A stretch of DNA of 64,000 bases from Streptomyces sp. NBC_01244 (GCF_035987325.1 NZ_CP108488.1:3286001-3350000); one strand, 5' to 3'; positions 50,773-62,339 are shown, counted from the stretch's first letter. Translations and numbers: made by a program. Notes: a model not told the origin generated them from the sequence alone.

Positions 50773-51570
50773 ATGCGTGAGTACTCCCCCGACCTGACCC
50801 CGCAGTGGAAGCGCGCCAAGCCCGTCCCGGAGGTGCCGGCCGATCCCGATCTGGTGGTCGAGGTGGCGGGTACGGACTTCTGCGGCGCGGTGGTGGCCTG
50901 CGAGGCGGGCACGGTCACCCTGGAGGACCGCTTCGGCAAGCGCCGCGTCTTCCCCCTCGAACCCCGTGCCTTCCTCCTGGACGGCGCGGTGGTGACCCTG
51001 ACCCGCCCGGCCCGGGGGCCGGCCGCCCCGGCCCGTACGGCCTCGGGCTCCCTCGCCGTCCCCGGGGCCCGCGCGCGGGTGGCCCGGGCGGGCCGGATCT
51101 ACGTGGAGGGCCGCCACGACGCCGAACTGGTCGAACGGGTCTGGGGCGACGACCTGCGGATCGAGGGCGTCGTGGTGGAGTACCTGGAGGGCATCGACGA
51201 CCTCCCGTCGGTGGTCGCGGACTTCGCCCCCGCCGCGGACGCCCGGCTGGGCATCCTGGTGGACCACCTGGTCCCGGGCTCCAAGGAGTCCCGCATCGCC
51301 GCCTCCGTGACCTCCCCGCACGTCCTGATCGTGGGACACCCGTACGTGGACGTCTGGCAGGCGGTGAAACCCTCGGCCCTCGGCATCCGCTCCTGGCCGG
51401 TGATCCCGCCCGGCCAGGACTGGAAGACGGGCATCTGCCGGGCCCTGGGCTGGCCGGAGAACACCGGAGCCGCCTGGCAGCACATCCTGTCCCGCGTGAC
51501 CTCGTACAAGGACCTGGAGCCCACCCTGCTGGGCGCGGTGGAGCACTTGATCGACCACGTGACGGCGTGA
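50773..51570 (+). CDS. DUF3097 family protein
   Basis: The ATG at 50773 gives 265 residues. The family is actinobacteria-specific with characteristic EVAGTDFCGAVVACEAGTVT, ARAGRIYVEGRHDAELVERV (a TOPRIM-like EGxxD motif), LGILVDHLVPGSKESRIAAS and GHPYVDVWQAVKPSALGIRS. The conserved Glu and Asp suggest a TOPRIM-like metal site, but function is unknown. It converges on hemW. Confidence 0.9.
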   Translation: MREYSPDLTPQWKRAKPVPEVPADPDLVVEVAGTDFCGAVVACEAGTVTLEDRFGKRRVFPLEPRAFLLDGAVVTLTRPARGPAAPARTASGSLAVPGARARVARAGRIYVEGRHDAELVERVWGDDLRIEGVVVEYLEGIDDLPSVVADFAPAADARLGILVDHLVPGSKESRIAASVTSPHVLIVGHPYVDVWQAVKPSALGIRSWPVIPPGQDWKTGICRALGWPENTGAAWQHILSRVTSYKDLEPTLLGAVEHLIDHVTA

Positions 51571-51580
51571 CCCGGGTGGG

Positions 51581-51849
51581 GGCGGCCCTGCGGGGCAGAA
51601 GTCCCCTACCCGCCCTTCGCCCGTTCCCCGGGGCTCCGCCCCGGCCCCCGCGCCTCAAACGCCGGCGAGGCTGGGAGTGCCCTGCGGGCAATCCAGCCCC
51701 GGCCGGCGGAAATCCAGCCCCTCCGGCGTTTGAGGAGCGGGGGTCCGGGGGCTGGCCCCCGGAAACGGCGCCGCACGCGGAACCGGGTCCGGGCGGAGCC
51801 CGGGGAACGGTGGAAGGGTGGGTAGGGGACCCGGCCCCGCAGGGCCGCC
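51581..51849. repeat. Large nested palindromic element at convergent ends
   Basis: Outer arms GGCGGCCCTGCGGGGC (51581-51596) and GCCCCGCAGGGCCGCC (51834-51849) are perfect 16-bp inverted repeats. Inside, a 31-bp segment starting near 51602 mirrors one ending near 51829 (about 28 of 31 match). The core at 51712-51742 is identical over 31 bp to the arm at 33151-33181. It fills the gap between DUF3097 and hemW. Confidence 0.85.
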
Positions 51850-51865
51850 CCGCCCCCGGCCGGGG

Positions 51866-53098
51866 CTAGTCCACCAGGTCGCGGACCACCGCGTCGGCCA
51901 GGAGGCGACCCCGCAGGGTCAGAACGGCCCGCCCGGCCGCGTACGGGCCGGCTTCGAGGAGCCCGTCGGCCAGTGCACGGACGGACGCCGCCAGCCCCGC
52001 AGGCGCCAGCAGCGACAGCGGCACCCCATCGACGAGCCGAAGCTCCAGCAGGATCCGCTCGACCCGCCGGTCCTCCTCCGAGAGGAGCTCCCGCCCCGCC
52101 CCCGGCGACCGCCCCTCCGCCAGCGCCGCCGCGTAGGCACCGGGGTGCTTCACGTTCCACCACCGCACCCCGCCCACGTGCGAGTGCGCTCCGGGCCCGG
52201 CCCCCCACCAGTCGGCCCCGCGCCAGTACAGCTCGTTGTGCAGGCAGCGCCCGGCCTCGGAGGTGGCCCAGTTCGAGACCTCGTACCAGGAGTACCCCGC
52301 CTCGGCCATCACCGCGTCGAGGATCAGGTACCGGTCCGCGTGGACGTCGTCGTCCGTCATCGGGACCTCGCCCCGCCGGATCCGCCGCGCGAGCTGGGTG
52401 CCCTCCTCCACGATCAGCGCGTAGGCGCTGATGTGATCGGGTCCGGCCCCCAGGGCCGCCGTCAGCGACGCCCGCCAGTCCTCGTCCGACTCCCCCGGCG
52501 TCCCGTAGATCAGGTCCAGGTTCACGTGCTCGAATCCCGCCGCCCGCGCCTCCGCGACGCAGGCCTCCGGGCGTCCGGGGGTGTGCGTACGGTCCAGCAC
52601 CTTCAGGACGTGCTGCTTGGCGCTCTGCATGCCGAAGGAGATCCGGTTGAAGCCGCCCGCGCGGAGCTCCGCCAGGTAGTCCGGGTTCACCGACTCCGGA
52701 TTGGCCTCGGTGGTGACCTCGGCGTCCTCGGCCAGCCCGAACTCCTCGCGGATCGCCGCGAGCATCCGTACGAGGTCGCCGGCGGGCAGCAGCGTGGGCG
52801 TGCCGCCGCCCACGAAGACGGTCCGTACGGCCCTGGGGTCGTCCCCGAGGACCTTGCGGGCCAGCCTGACCTCGTCGATCAGGGTGTCGGCGTAGTTCTC
52901 CCGGGAGGCGAGCACACCGCCGGTGCCCCGCAGCTCGGTGGCCGTGTAGGTGTTGAAGTCGCAGTACCCGCAGCGCGTGGCGCAGTACGGAACGTGCAGG
53001 TAGAACCCGAGCGGCCGCTCCCCGGCTCCCGCCAGGGCGTGGAGCGGCAGCGAGCCGTCTTCGGGCATGGGTTCACCGTCGGGCAGTGCGGAAGGCAT
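51866..53098 (-). CDS. hemW: Haem chaperone HemW (radical SAM)
   Basis: The ATG at 53098 gives 410 residues. The radical SAM motif is CATRCGYCDFNTYTATELRG (CxxxCxxC with the following Cys-free HemW signature), then FVGGGTPTLLPAGDLVRMLA and VTTEANPESVNPDYLAELRA. LYGTPGESDEDWRASL is the HemW-type segment, with the C-terminal HemN domain after it. Such proteins insert haem into target proteins rather than oxidising coproporphyrinogen. Confidence 0.92.
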   Translation of the reverse strand: MPSALPDGEPMPEDGSLPLHALAGAGERPLGFYLHVPYCATRCGYCDFNTYTATELRGTGGVLASRENYADTLIDEVRLARKVLGDDPRAVRTVFVGGGTPTLLPAGDLVRMLAAIREEFGLAEDAEVTTEANPESVNPDYLAELRAGGFNRISFGMQSAKQHVLKVLDRTHTPGRPEACVAEARAAGFEHVNLDLIYGTPGESDEDWRASLTAALGAGPDHISAYALIVEEGTQLARRIRRGEVPMTDDDVHADRYLILDAVMAEAGYSWYEVSNWATSEAGRCLHNELYWRGADWWGAGPGAHSHVGGVRWWNVKHPGAYAAALAEGRSPGAGRELLSEEDRRVERILLELRLVDGVPLSLLAPAGLAASVRALADGLLEAGPYAAGRAVLTLRGRLLADAVVRDLVD

Positions 53099-53134
53099 GC
53101 GCCCATTGTCCCGCACTGCCCCAAGGTCGTTTAC

Positions 53135-53151
53135 GGGCTCGCGCCGAGCCC
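53135..53151. terminator. Short hairpin after the acyl-CoA ligase gene
   Basis: GGGCTCG-cgc-CGAGCCC, 4 bp beyond the ligase stop. Confidence 0.6.
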
Positions 53152-53155
53152 CTGG

Positions 53156-55048
<1,893 letters not shown>

Positions 55049-55249
55049 GGACATCCTCCGGACCACTCGGCAGGGCCTGTTCATCACAGGGGCGGACTGA
55101 CTGGGTGGTGGGTCAGGGTGGGTGGCTGAGTCAGGGCTTGGCCGCATCCGACCAAAAAACTGGCGAGTAACCAACGAGCATTGATCAGACTAGGGGCCCT
55201 CCGTCTGGCGCGTAAGAGGCCCTGGGGCGCCGATTCATAACGAAACAGA

Positions 55250-55271
55250 CCCCCGCGCCGGAGCGCGGGGG
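55250..55271 (-). terminator. lepA terminator
   Basis: CCCCCGCGC-cgga-GCGCGGGGG, 9 perfect pairs. On the minus strand the stem is followed by TCTGTTTCG, a T-rich tail. Confidence 0.85.
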
Positions 55272-55302
55272 CCTGCTTCTCATCCGATGACGGTCGCTGC
55301 GG

Positions 55303-57168
55303 CTACTTCTTCTTGCCGCCGGACTCGTCACTGGAGAGGACGGCGATGAAGGCCTCCTGCGGGACCTCCACGGAGCCGACCATCTTCATGCGCTTCTTGC
55401 CTTCCTTCTGCTTCTCCAGCAGCTTCCGCTTACGGGAGATGTCACCGCCGTAGCACTTGGCGAGGACGTCCTTGCGGATGGCGCGGATGGTCTCGCGGGC
55501 GATGACGCGGGAGCCGACGGCCGCCTGGATCGGGATCTCGAAGGCCTGCCGCGGGATGAGCTCGCGCAGCTTGGCCACCAGGCGTACGCCGTAGGCGTAG
55601 GCCGCGTCCTTGTGGCAGACGGCGGAGAAGGCGTCGACCTTGTCGCCGTGCAGCAGGATGTCGACCTTGACCAGGCTGCCGGACTGCTCGCCGGTGGGCT
55701 CGTAGTCGAGGGAGGCGTAGCCGCGCGTCTTGGACTTCAGCTGGTCGAAGAAGTCGAAGACGATCTCCGCGAGCGGCAGCGTGTAGCGGATCTCGACCCG
55801 GTCCTCGGAGAGGTAGTCCATCCCGAGGAGGGTGCCGCGGCGCTGCTGGCAGAGCTCCATGATCGCGCCGATGAACTCGGAGGGCGCGAGCAGGGTGGCC
55901 CGTACGACCGGCTCGAACACGTCCGAGATCTTGCCCTCGGGGAACTCGCTCGGGTTGGTGACGGAGACTTCCTTGCCGTCCTCCATGACGACGCGGTAGA
56001 CCACGTTCGGCGCGGTGGCGATCAGGTCGAGACCGAACTCGCGCTCCAGGCGCTCGCGCACCACGTCCAGGTGGAGCAGACCGAGGAAGCCGACGCGGAA
56101 GCCGAAGCCGAGCGCCGCCGAGGTCTCCGGCTCGTAGACCAGCGCGGCGTCGTTGAGCTGGAGCTTGTCCAGGGCCTCGCGCAGGTCGGGGTAGTCCGAG
56201 CCGTCGAGCGGGTACAGGCCCGAGAAGACCATCGGGCGCGGGTCCTTGTAGCCGCCGAGGGCTTCGGTCGCGCCGTTGTGCAGGCTGGTGATGGTGTCAC
56301 CGACCTTGGACTGACGGACGTCCTTCACGCCGGTGATGATGTAGCCCACCTCGCCGACGCCGATGCCGTCGGCCGGGGTCATCTCCGGGGAGGAGACGCC
56401 GATCTCCAGCAGCTCGTGCGTGGCGCCGGTCGACATCATCCGGATGCGCTCGCGCTTGTTGAGCTGACCGTCGACCACACGCACGTACGTCACGACACCG
56501 CGGTACGAGTCGTAGACGGAGTCGAAGATCATCGCGCGGGCCGGGGCGTCCTTGGGGCCGACCGGGGCCGGGACCGTGGCGACGATCTTGTCGAGCAGCA
56601 CGTCCACGCCGAGACCGGTCTTCGCCGAGACGCGCAGGACGTCCTCGGGCTGGCAGCCGACCAGGTTCGCGAGCTCCTCGGCGAACTTCTCCGGCTGGGC
56701 GGCCGGCAGGTCGATCTTGTTCAGGACCGGGACGATCGCGAGGTCCTTCTCCATCGCCAGGTACAGGTTGGCGAGGGTCTGCGCCTCGATGCCCTGGGCC
56801 GCGTCCACCAGGAGGACCGTGCCCTCGCACGCCGCCAGGGAACGCGAGACCTCGTAGGTGAAGTCGACGTGCCCGGGGGTGTCGATCATGTTGAGGATGT
56901 GGGTCTTGCCCTGGTCCTCACCCGTGTTCGGCGCCCACGGCAGTCGGACCGCCTGGGACTTGATCGTGATGCCGCGCTCACGCTCGATGTCCATGCGGTC
57001 GAGGTACTGGGCGCGCATCTGCCGCGAGTCCACCACACCGGTGAGCTGGAGCATCCGGTCGGCAAGGGTCGACTTGCCGTGGTCGATGTGCGCGATGATG
57101 CAGAAATTGCGGATCAGCGCCGGGTCGGTACGGCTCGGCTCGGGCACGTGGCTGGGGATCGCGGGCAC
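55303..57168 (-). CDS. lepA: Elongation factor 4 (LepA)
   Basis: The GTG at 57168 follows a CAGGA and gives 621 residues. The G domain shows [49 protein letters not shown] and VLNKIDLP; later [20 protein letters not shown] (domain III) and the C-terminal [20 protein letters not shown]. LepA is a ribosome-dependent GTPase that helps initiation and 30S assembly. It is divergent from rpsT, 234 bp apart. Confidence 0.97.
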   Translation of the reverse strand: MPAIPSHVPEPSRTDPALIRNFCIIAHIDHGKSTLADRMLQLTGVVDSRQMRAQYLDRMDIERERGITIKSQAVRLPWAPNTGEDQGKTHILNMIDTPGHVDFTYEVSRSLAACEGTVLLVDAAQGIEAQTLANLYLAMEKDLAIVPVLNKIDLPAAQPEKFAEELANLVGCQPEDVLRVSAKTGLGVDVLLDKIVATVPAPVGPKDAPARAMIFDSVYDSYRGVVTYVRVVDGQLNKRERIRMMSTGATHELLEIGVSSPEMTPADGIGVGEVGYIITGVKDVRQSKVGDTITSLHNGATEALGGYKDPRPMVFSGLYPLDGSDYPDLREALDKLQLNDAALVYEPETSAALGFGFRVGFLGLLHLDVVRERLEREFGLDLIATAPNVVYRVVMEDGKEVSVTNPSEFPEGKISDVFEPVVRATLLAPSEFIGAIMELCQQRRGTLLGMDYLSEDRVEIRYTLPLAEIVFDFFDQLKSKTRGYASLDYEPTGEQSGSLVKVDILLHGDKVDAFSAVCHKDAAYAYGVRLVAKLRELIPRQAFEIPIQAAVGSRVIARETIRAIRKDVLAKCYGGDISRKRKLLEKQKEGKKRMKMVGSVEVPQEAFIAVLSSDESGGKKK

Positions 57169-57291
57169 GCAGTGTCCTGATTCTCGGGTCGCAGTCGGAA
57201 CGAAGTGTGGGCGTCGGTCTGCGCGAAGTCGGATCTGCTCGGCTCTATACGCAGACTCCCATGGTCCCATGAACCGGGGAGTGCGCTCGGT

Positions 57292-57321
57292 TTGGGCCGG
57301 TCGGAAGGCAGCTGGTAGCCT
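57292..57321 (+). promoter_or_regulatory. Candidate rpsT promoter
   Basis: TTGGGC (57292-57297) and TAGCCT (57316-57321) are spaced by 18 bp and lie 82 bp upstream of the rpsT GTG, on the correct strand for a main sigma-factor promoter. Confidence 0.4.
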
Positions 57322-57402
57322 GAGCAGCTGTGTCTCGTGTGCCCTCTAGCTCTACGGGACGCAATCCGAAGATCAAATCTCTGAACCTGCAAAGGCTCTT
57401 TC

Positions 57403-57669
57403 GTGGCGAACATCAAGTCCCAGGTCAAGCGCAACAAGACGAACGAGAAGGCTCGCCTTCGCAACAAGGCCGTCAAGTCCTCGCTCAAGACCGCCATCCG
57501 CAAGGCCCGTGAGGCCGTCGTCGCCGGTGACGTCGAGAAGGCCACCGTGGCTTCCCGCGCCGCTTCCCGCGCGCTCGACAAGGCCGTTTCGAAGGGTGTC
57601 ATCCACAAGAACGCCGCCGCCAACAAGAAGTCGGCGCTGGCGATCAAGGTTGCCTCCCTTCAGGGCTGA
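57403..57669 (+). CDS. rpsT: 30S ribosomal protein S20
   Basis: The GTG at 57403 follows AAAGG and gives 88 residues: [20 protein letters not shown], then [20 protein letters not shown] and [20 protein letters not shown]. It is the typical three-helix Lys/Arg/Ala-rich S20, binding 16S rRNA helices near the bottom of the 30S subunit. It is single-gene and divergent from lepA, the order usual in actinobacteria. Confidence 0.97.
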   Translation: MANIKSQVKRNKTNEKARLRNKAVKSSLKTAIRKAREAVVAGDVEKATVASRAASRALDKAVSKGVIHKNAAANKKSALAIKVASLQG

Positions 57670-57786
57670 GCCCCTGATGTGATCGCCGGGCAAGGAACCA
57701 GCGGGCCCTCTCTCCCGCTCCCGACCGGCACTCCGCGCCGCACACGAAGCGTTCGCCACGCGGGTGCGGTGCAACCCCAGAAGTAA

Positions 57787-57837
57787 CCGAAGGCCCCGAC
57801 CGCCTCCCTTCCCCAGGGCAGCGACCGGGGCCTTCGG
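57787..57837 (+). terminator. Long-loop hairpin after rpsT
   Basis: CCGAAGGCCCCG and CGGGGCCTTCGG (12 perfect pairs) enclose 27 bases, about 120 bp after the rpsT stop. Confidence 0.65.
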
Positions 57838-58775
57838 CATGCGGGGACCCTCCGGGACCCAGGGCGCCGGGACCAGGCACACGGGCCCCGGGCCGGCTGC
57901 CCGGACCCCGGGTCACACGGGAGCAGCGCGAGCCCGCACGGGAACTCGGGGACCCACGGGCCCCAAGGTCGGCCGCCCTAGACCTCGGGTCCCCACGTGA
58001 GCAGCCGGAGCCCGCACGGGACCTGCGGGAACACACGGGAGCGGCCCCAGACCGCACGGGGCCTCGGGGGCCCACGACAGCAGCCCCGGACCGCACGAAA
58101 CCCCGAGTCGTACGGGACTCCGAGCCGTACGGGACTCCGAGCCGTACGGGACCCCGAGCCGTACGGGACCCCGAGCCGTACCGGCCACCGAGCCGTACCG
58201 GCCACCGGCCCACCTCGGACGGAGCCCACTCCGAGCCCGAACCGCTCCGCACCCCGGACCGCTCTGACCTCCGGGGCCACTCAGAACTCCGGGCCGCTCA
58301 CGCCCCCGGACCATCGGCCGCACGCAGCGCCGAGTAGCACCGGCGCTCCCGGCCACGGACTCGGAGCACAGCCCGCGCGGAACCACCTGGCCGCCCATGG
58401 CCCCGAGAAGTCCCCGGGCCGTCAAGGCCCGGGGCCACCGGCCGCGCGCGGCGCCGGGTCGTTACGGGAACTCCGGGCAGCACGGGACTCAGGGCGCGGC
58501 CCACTCGGGTTCCGGCCCACCGGCGGCCCCGGCAAAACCCTGGGAAGGCCCCGGCCGGCCCAGGGGCACGGGGACTGGCCGCGCGGAGCCCCGAGCCGAG
58601 CCGTACGGGAACTCCGGGCCCCACGGGGCTCGGGCATGGCCCGCTCAGGGCCCCCTGCCCGCTCTCAGCCCCAGCAGGCTCGGGGCCCCACGAAGCCTCA
58701 GGACCCCGGGCCCACCGGCCACACGGAGCGCCGGCGTCGCGTCGTACGGGAGCTACAGGCGGACACCGGAGCCCC
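57838..58775. other. Gene-free, repeat-rich interval (~0.94 kb)
   Basis: No convincing gene lies between the rpsT terminator and the TetR gene. The DNA is built of recurring CCGCACGGGA, CCGTACGGGA and GGGAACTCCGGGC motifs; for example the stretch TACGGGAACTCCGGGC appears near 58465 and again near 58607. All reading frames are Arg/Gly/Pro/Ser-biased repeats. It looks like expanded non-coding repeat DNA; a repetitive transcript is not excluded. Confidence 0.6.
58105..58206. repeat. 17-bp tandem repeat, six units
   Basis: Units start with GAGTCGTACGGGACTCC, then GAGCCGTACGGGACTCC, two copies of GAGCCGTACGGGACCCC and two of GAGCCGTACCGGCCACC. Neighbouring identical copies show recent stepwise duplication. 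Confidence 0.9.
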
Positions 58776-59402
58776 TCAGGCCGGCGCCGGGGGCCTTCCG
58801 GGTGCGGCGGGGCGGGCCGTGACAGCGGCGAGGACAGTGGCCGTGAGGATCTCCGGCGCCTCGGCGGGGGCCATCCGCCCGGCCTGGACCTCGGCGGCGG
58901 CCGCGTGGACCAGGCTGTAGACGACCGTGACCAGCCAGTCCGCGGACAGGTCGGCGCGCAGCTCGCCGCTCTCCCGGCCGCGGCCGATCAGCCGGCGGAC
59001 GGGAGCGAGGATCCGGTCGTGGCGCTCGCGCAGCCGCTCGGGCGGCAGCGCCGCGGAGACGGCCGCGAACACCGCGGAGTGTCTGTCGAGAATCCGCCAC
59101 GAACTGCGAACGAGGAACCCGAGGGCCTCCTCGGCGCCCATCTCGGCCGCTCCGCCCTCACCGTCGAGCGCCTCCAGCGTGGCCGCGGCCTCGTCGACGG
59201 CCCGGTCGAGCGCGGCGTCGAGGAGGGCTTCCCTGGTCGCGAAGTGCGAGTACAGCGTGACGCGGCTGACTCCCGCCGCGCGGGCGACGGCGGCCATGCT
59301 CGCCTGCGGGTCGGCGAGAAAACAGTCCAGGCCCGCATCGACGATCGCGGCGGCGTTGCGCTCGGCGTCTGCGCGGCGGGGGCGGGGTGCGTCGGAGACC
59401 AT
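58776..59402 (-). CDS. TetR-family regulator of the adjacent MFS exporter
   Basis: The ATG at 59402 gives 208 residues. The HTH is RNAAAIVDAGLDCFLADPQA, SMAAVARAAGVSRVTLYSHF and ATREALLDAALDRAVDEA. The C-terminal domain has LVRSSWRILDRHSAVFAAVS. The divergent exporter starts 92 bp away, and two TAAC/GTTA palindromes in that gap are likely binding sites, so it is probably a local drug-efflux repressor. Confidence 0.88.
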   Translation of the reverse strand: MVSDAPRPRRADAERNAAAIVDAGLDCFLADPQASMAAVARAAGVSRVTLYSHFATREALLDAALDRAVDEAAATLEALDGEGGAAEMGAEEALGFLVRSSWRILDRHSAVFAAVSAALPPERLRERHDRILAPVRRLIGRGRESGELRADLSADWLVTVVYSLVHAAAAEVQAGRMAPAEAPEILTATVLAAVTARPAAPGRPPAPA

Positions 59403-59414
59403 GACAGCAAACTT

Positions 59415-59474
59415 AACACCACTGTTCACATTCCCCCGGCGAAGCCGCATACTCAATCCCTAACACCCCCGTTA
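59415..59474. promoter_or_regulatory. Two AAC-n6-GTT palindromes between tetR and MFS
   Basis: AACACCACTGTT (59415-59426) and TAACACCCCCGTTA (59461-59474) share AAC/GTT half-sites and flank the centre of the divergent intergenic region. Both could hold the TetR dimer. Confidence 0.45.
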
Positions 59475-59494
59475 ACTTTAGGAGCGGCTTCGCC

Positions 59495-60886
59495 ATGCCC
59501 TCGCACGCCCCGCACACCCAAAACCAGAACCGGGACAAGGACGCACACCCCCACCCGGTTCCCCACCCCCACCGGGGCGCCCTCCTCGTCCTCCTCTGCC
59601 TGGCCCAGTTCATGCTCATCGCCGACGTCACCGTCGTGAACGTCGCCCTCCCCGCCATCGGCGCCGACCTCTCCCTCTCCGGCCCCGGCCTGACCTGGGT
59701 CGTCACGGCGTACACCCTGTTCTTCGGCGCCCTCCTGCTGGCCGGCGGCCGACTCGCGGACCGCTTCGGTGCGGTGCGGACGTTCCTGGCCGGGCTGGCC
59801 CTCTTCACCGCCGCCTCGGCTGCCTCCGGGCTCGCGGCGGACACCGCCACACTGATCGCGGCCCGCTCGGCACAGGGCGTCGGTGCGGCCCTGCTCTCGC
59901 CGGCCGCCCTGTCCCTGGTCACGACCCTGTTCCAGGGTCCGGCCCGGCACCGGGCCCTCGGCGCCTGGGCGGCGATCGGCGGCACCGGTGCGGCCCTCGG
60001 GGTCCTGCTCGGCGGGATCCTCACCGACGGGCCCGGCTGGCGTTGGATCTTCTACCTCAACCTGCCCGTCGGCGCACTCGCCCTGCTCGGGGTCCCGGTC
60101 CTGCTCGGCCGCCCGCTCCGCCGCACCTCCGGCGCGGCAGATCCCGGCCGCCGGACACCCGTGAACGTGCCCGCGATCCTCCTGCCGACCCTGGCCGCGG
60201 CCGCACTCGTCTACGGGCTGACCGAACGCTCCTGGCTCCCGGCCATCGGCGCCCTGGCCGCGGTGGCCCTCCTGGTGGCGACGCAACGCCGCTCCACGAA
60301 CCCGCTGATGCCGCCCGCCATGCCGGGCCTGCGCTCCCTGCTGGGCGGCAGCGCGGTGATGCTGGGGGCGGCGGGCCTGCTCGTGACCGCGTTCTACCTG
60401 AGCTCCCTGCACATCCAGCAATCCCTCGGGCGGAGCCCCTTGGTCACCGGGCTGGCCTTCCTCCCGGCGGCGGTGGCCGCCACCGCGGGCGCACACCTGG
60501 GTTCCCGGCTGCTCCCCCGCTTCGGCTGGCGCCCGGTCGGCGCGGCGGCGTTCACCCTGGCCGCCGCGGGCGCGGCCCTCACTCCCCTGGGCGGCCTCTG
60601 GTCGGGCCTGGTCCCCGGCTTCGCCCTGCTGGCCCTCGGACTCGGAGCGGCGTTCGTGTGCGCCACGACCTCGGCGCTCTCCGAAGTGGCCCCGGCCCAC
60701 ACCGGCCTGGCCTCCGGTCTGGTCGGCACCTCGCACGAACTGGGCGCGGCCCTCGCCATCGCCGCCCTGGCCTCAGCCGACTTCACCACCCTCGCCTACC
60801 CGGCCCTGACCCTGGCCCTGGCCACCCCCTTCCTCCTCCCCCCGGGCCACCCCGACCCCGCCTCCCCCCACGCAATGGCCCACTGA
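59495..60886 (+). CDS. MFS drug-efflux transporter (DHA2 type)
   Basis: The ATG at 59495 follows AGGAG and gives 463 residues with about 14 helices. LLVLLCLAQFMLIADVTVVN, VALPAIGADLSLSGPGLTWV, LLLAGGRLADRFGAVRTFLA (motif A) and GAWAAIGGTGAALGVLLGGI (motif C) mark a proton-coupled multidrug exporter. The N terminus has a His-rich segment (SHAPHTQNQN then PHPVPHPH). The divergent TetR protein probably represses it. Confidence 0.92.
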   Translation: MPSHAPHTQNQNRDKDAHPHPVPHPHRGALLVLLCLAQFMLIADVTVVNVALPAIGADLSLSGPGLTWVVTAYTLFFGALLLAGGRLADRFGAVRTFLAGLALFTAASAASGLAADTATLIAARSAQGVGAALLSPAALSLVTTLFQGPARHRALGAWAAIGGTGAALGVLLGGILTDGPGWRWIFYLNLPVGALALLGVPVLLGRPLRRTSGAADPGRRTPVNVPAILLPTLAAAALVYGLTERSWLPAIGALAAVALLVATQRRSTNPLMPPAMPGLRSLLGGSAVMLGAAGLLVTAFYLSSLHIQQSLGRSPLVTGLAFLPAAVAATAGAHLGSRLLPRFGWRPVGAAAFTLAAAGAALTPLGGLWSGLVPGFALLALGLGAAFVCATTSALSEVAPAHTGLASGLVGTSHELGAALAIAALASADFTTLAYPALTLALATPFLLPPGHPDPASPHAMAH

Positions 60887-60898
60887 AGCCGGACCCCA

Positions 60899-60923
60899 AT
60901 CCAGCCCGTCCGGCGTTTGCGGA
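60899..60923. repeat. Decayed copy of the palindromic element arm
   Basis: ATCCAGCCCGTCCGGCGTTT (continuing GCGGA) differs by two substitutions from the arm seen at 33151 and 51712. It lies just after the MFS stop and ahead of holA, which converges on it. Confidence 0.8.
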
Positions 60924-61132
60924 CCACGTCCGGGCGGAGCCCGGAGAACGAGCGAAGGGCGGGCAGAGGACAGCCCCCCACAGGACCCACCACCGGCACC
61001 AGCAGTCCGGCCCCGCATCAGGCCGCAAGGCCCCTGGACCCGGGGCCCGGGGCCGGCTACGGGGACCAGGGGCTCAACCCTGGGGACCCGGCGGCTCGAC
61101 TCCGGCGCCCGGGCGCCAGGCTCCGAGGTGCC

Positions 61133-61260
61133 AGGAGCCGGGGGCCACGGCGCAAGGGGCAGGGGCAGGAGCCGGGGGCCACGGCGCCAGGGGCAGGGGC
61201 CGGGGCCGGGGCCGGGGGCAGGGGGCAGGGGGCAGGGGGCAGGGGCAACCGGACAGGCTC
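61133..61260. repeat. G-rich repeat tract near the holA 3' end
   Basis: A 21-bp unit (AGGAGCCGGGGGCCACGGCG plus C) occurs at 61133-61153 and 61167-61187. It is followed by runs of GGGGCCG and GGGGGCA up to about 61247, with many runs of four to five G. The rest of the 60887-61272 gap holds no gene. Confidence 0.8.
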
Positions 61261-61272
61261 TGGGGCCCGGGG

Positions 61273-62265
61273 CTAGCCCCGGCGGGTCCGCGCCGCCCGG
61301 GCGACCGCGACGACTGCCTTCTCGAGCGCGTACTCCGGGTCGTCACCCCCGCCCTTCACCCCCGCATCGGCATCAGCCACGGCTCGCAGGGCGTCCGCGA
61401 CACCATCCGCCGACCACCCCCGCATCTGCTGCCGGACCCGGTCGATCTTCCACGGCGGCATCCCGAGGTCACGTGCGAGGTCCCCGGGTCGGGCCCCCCG
61501 CGGGGCCGAGGCCAGCTTCCCGATCGCCCGTACCGCCTGGGCCAGCGCGCTGGTGATCAGCACCGGGGCCACCCCGGTGGACAGGGACCAGCGCAGGGCC
61601 TCCAGGGCCTCCGCGGCGCGACCCTCCACCGCCCGGTCGGCGACGGTGAAGCTCGAGGCCTCGGCCCGGCCGGTGTAGTAGCGGCCGACGACGGCCTCGT
61701 CGATCGTGCCCTCGACGTCCGCGCACAGCTGCGCCGCCGCGCTCGCCAGCTCCCGCAGGTCGCTGCCGATCGCGTCGACCAGCGTCTGGCAGGCCTCGGG
61801 CGTGGCCGAACGGCCCAGCGTCCGGAACTCTCCCCGCACGAACGCCAGCCGGTCCGCCGGCTTCGTCATCTTCGGGCAGGCGATCTCGCGGGCACCCGCC
61901 TTGCGCGCGGCGTCCAGCAGGCCCTTGCCCTTGACGCCACCCGCGTGCAGGAGGACGAGGGCGATCTCCTCGAACGGCGAGCCGAGGTACGCCTTGACCT
62001 CCTTGACCGTGTCGGCCGAGAGGTCCTGCGCATTGCGCACGACGAGCACCTTGCGCTCCGAGAAGAGCGAGGGGCTGGTCAACTCGGCCAACGTGCCCGG
62101 CTGGAGCTGCTCGGAGGCGAGGTCACGCACGTCCGTGTCGGCATCGGCGGCTCGCGCCGCCGTCACGACCTCCCGCACGGCGCGGTCGAGCAGCAGGTCC
62201 TCCTGCCCCACCGCGAGGGTGATCGGGGCGAGCGGATCGTCGGTGGAATTCTTCCTGGTGGCCAT
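61273..62265 (-). CDS. holA: DNA polymerase III subunit delta
   Basis: The ATG at 62265 gives 330 residues (62277 also possible). The delta pattern is clear: PLAPITLAVGQEDLLLDRAV, ELTSPSLFSERKVLVVRNAQ, VLLHAGGVKGKGLLDAARKA, EFRTLGRSATPEACQTLVDA and IGSDLRELASAAAQLCADVE, ending with the RuvC-like clamp-loader C terminus. It opens the beta clamp in the clamp loader. It follows the YceI and comEC genes on the same strand. Confidence 0.93.
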   Translation of the reverse strand: MATRKNSTDDPLAPITLAVGQEDLLLDRAVREVVTAARAADADTDVRDLASEQLQPGTLAELTSPSLFSERKVLVVRNAQDLSADTVKEVKAYLGSPFEEIALVLLHAGGVKGKGLLDAARKAGAREIACPKMTKPADRLAFVRGEFRTLGRSATPEACQTLVDAIGSDLRELASAAAQLCADVEGTIDEAVVGRYYTGRAEASSFTVADRAVEGRAAEALEALRWSLSTGVAPVLITSALAQAVRAIGKLASAPRGARPGDLARDLGMPPWKIDRVRQQMRGWSADGVADALRAVADADAGVKGGGDDPEYALEKAVVAVARAARTRRG

Positions 62266-62339
62266 CGCCTCCAGCATCCCACGCCGCACTGACAGACCCT
62301 CGCGCCCCGGCCCCCTCCCCCGTGCCCGAGAATGGCCGG

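Noticed and set aside
58105..58206. CRISPR array
   Set aside because: Units are contiguous 17-bp tandem copies with no spacers, and no cas gene is present. The other tandem arrays (21531-21620, 30109-30171) fail for the same reason.
57913..58425. 170-residue minus-strand frame with YGS/RLGVPYG repeats
   Set aside because: It is the translation of the 17-bp tandem repeats; no start context and no non-repeat domain.
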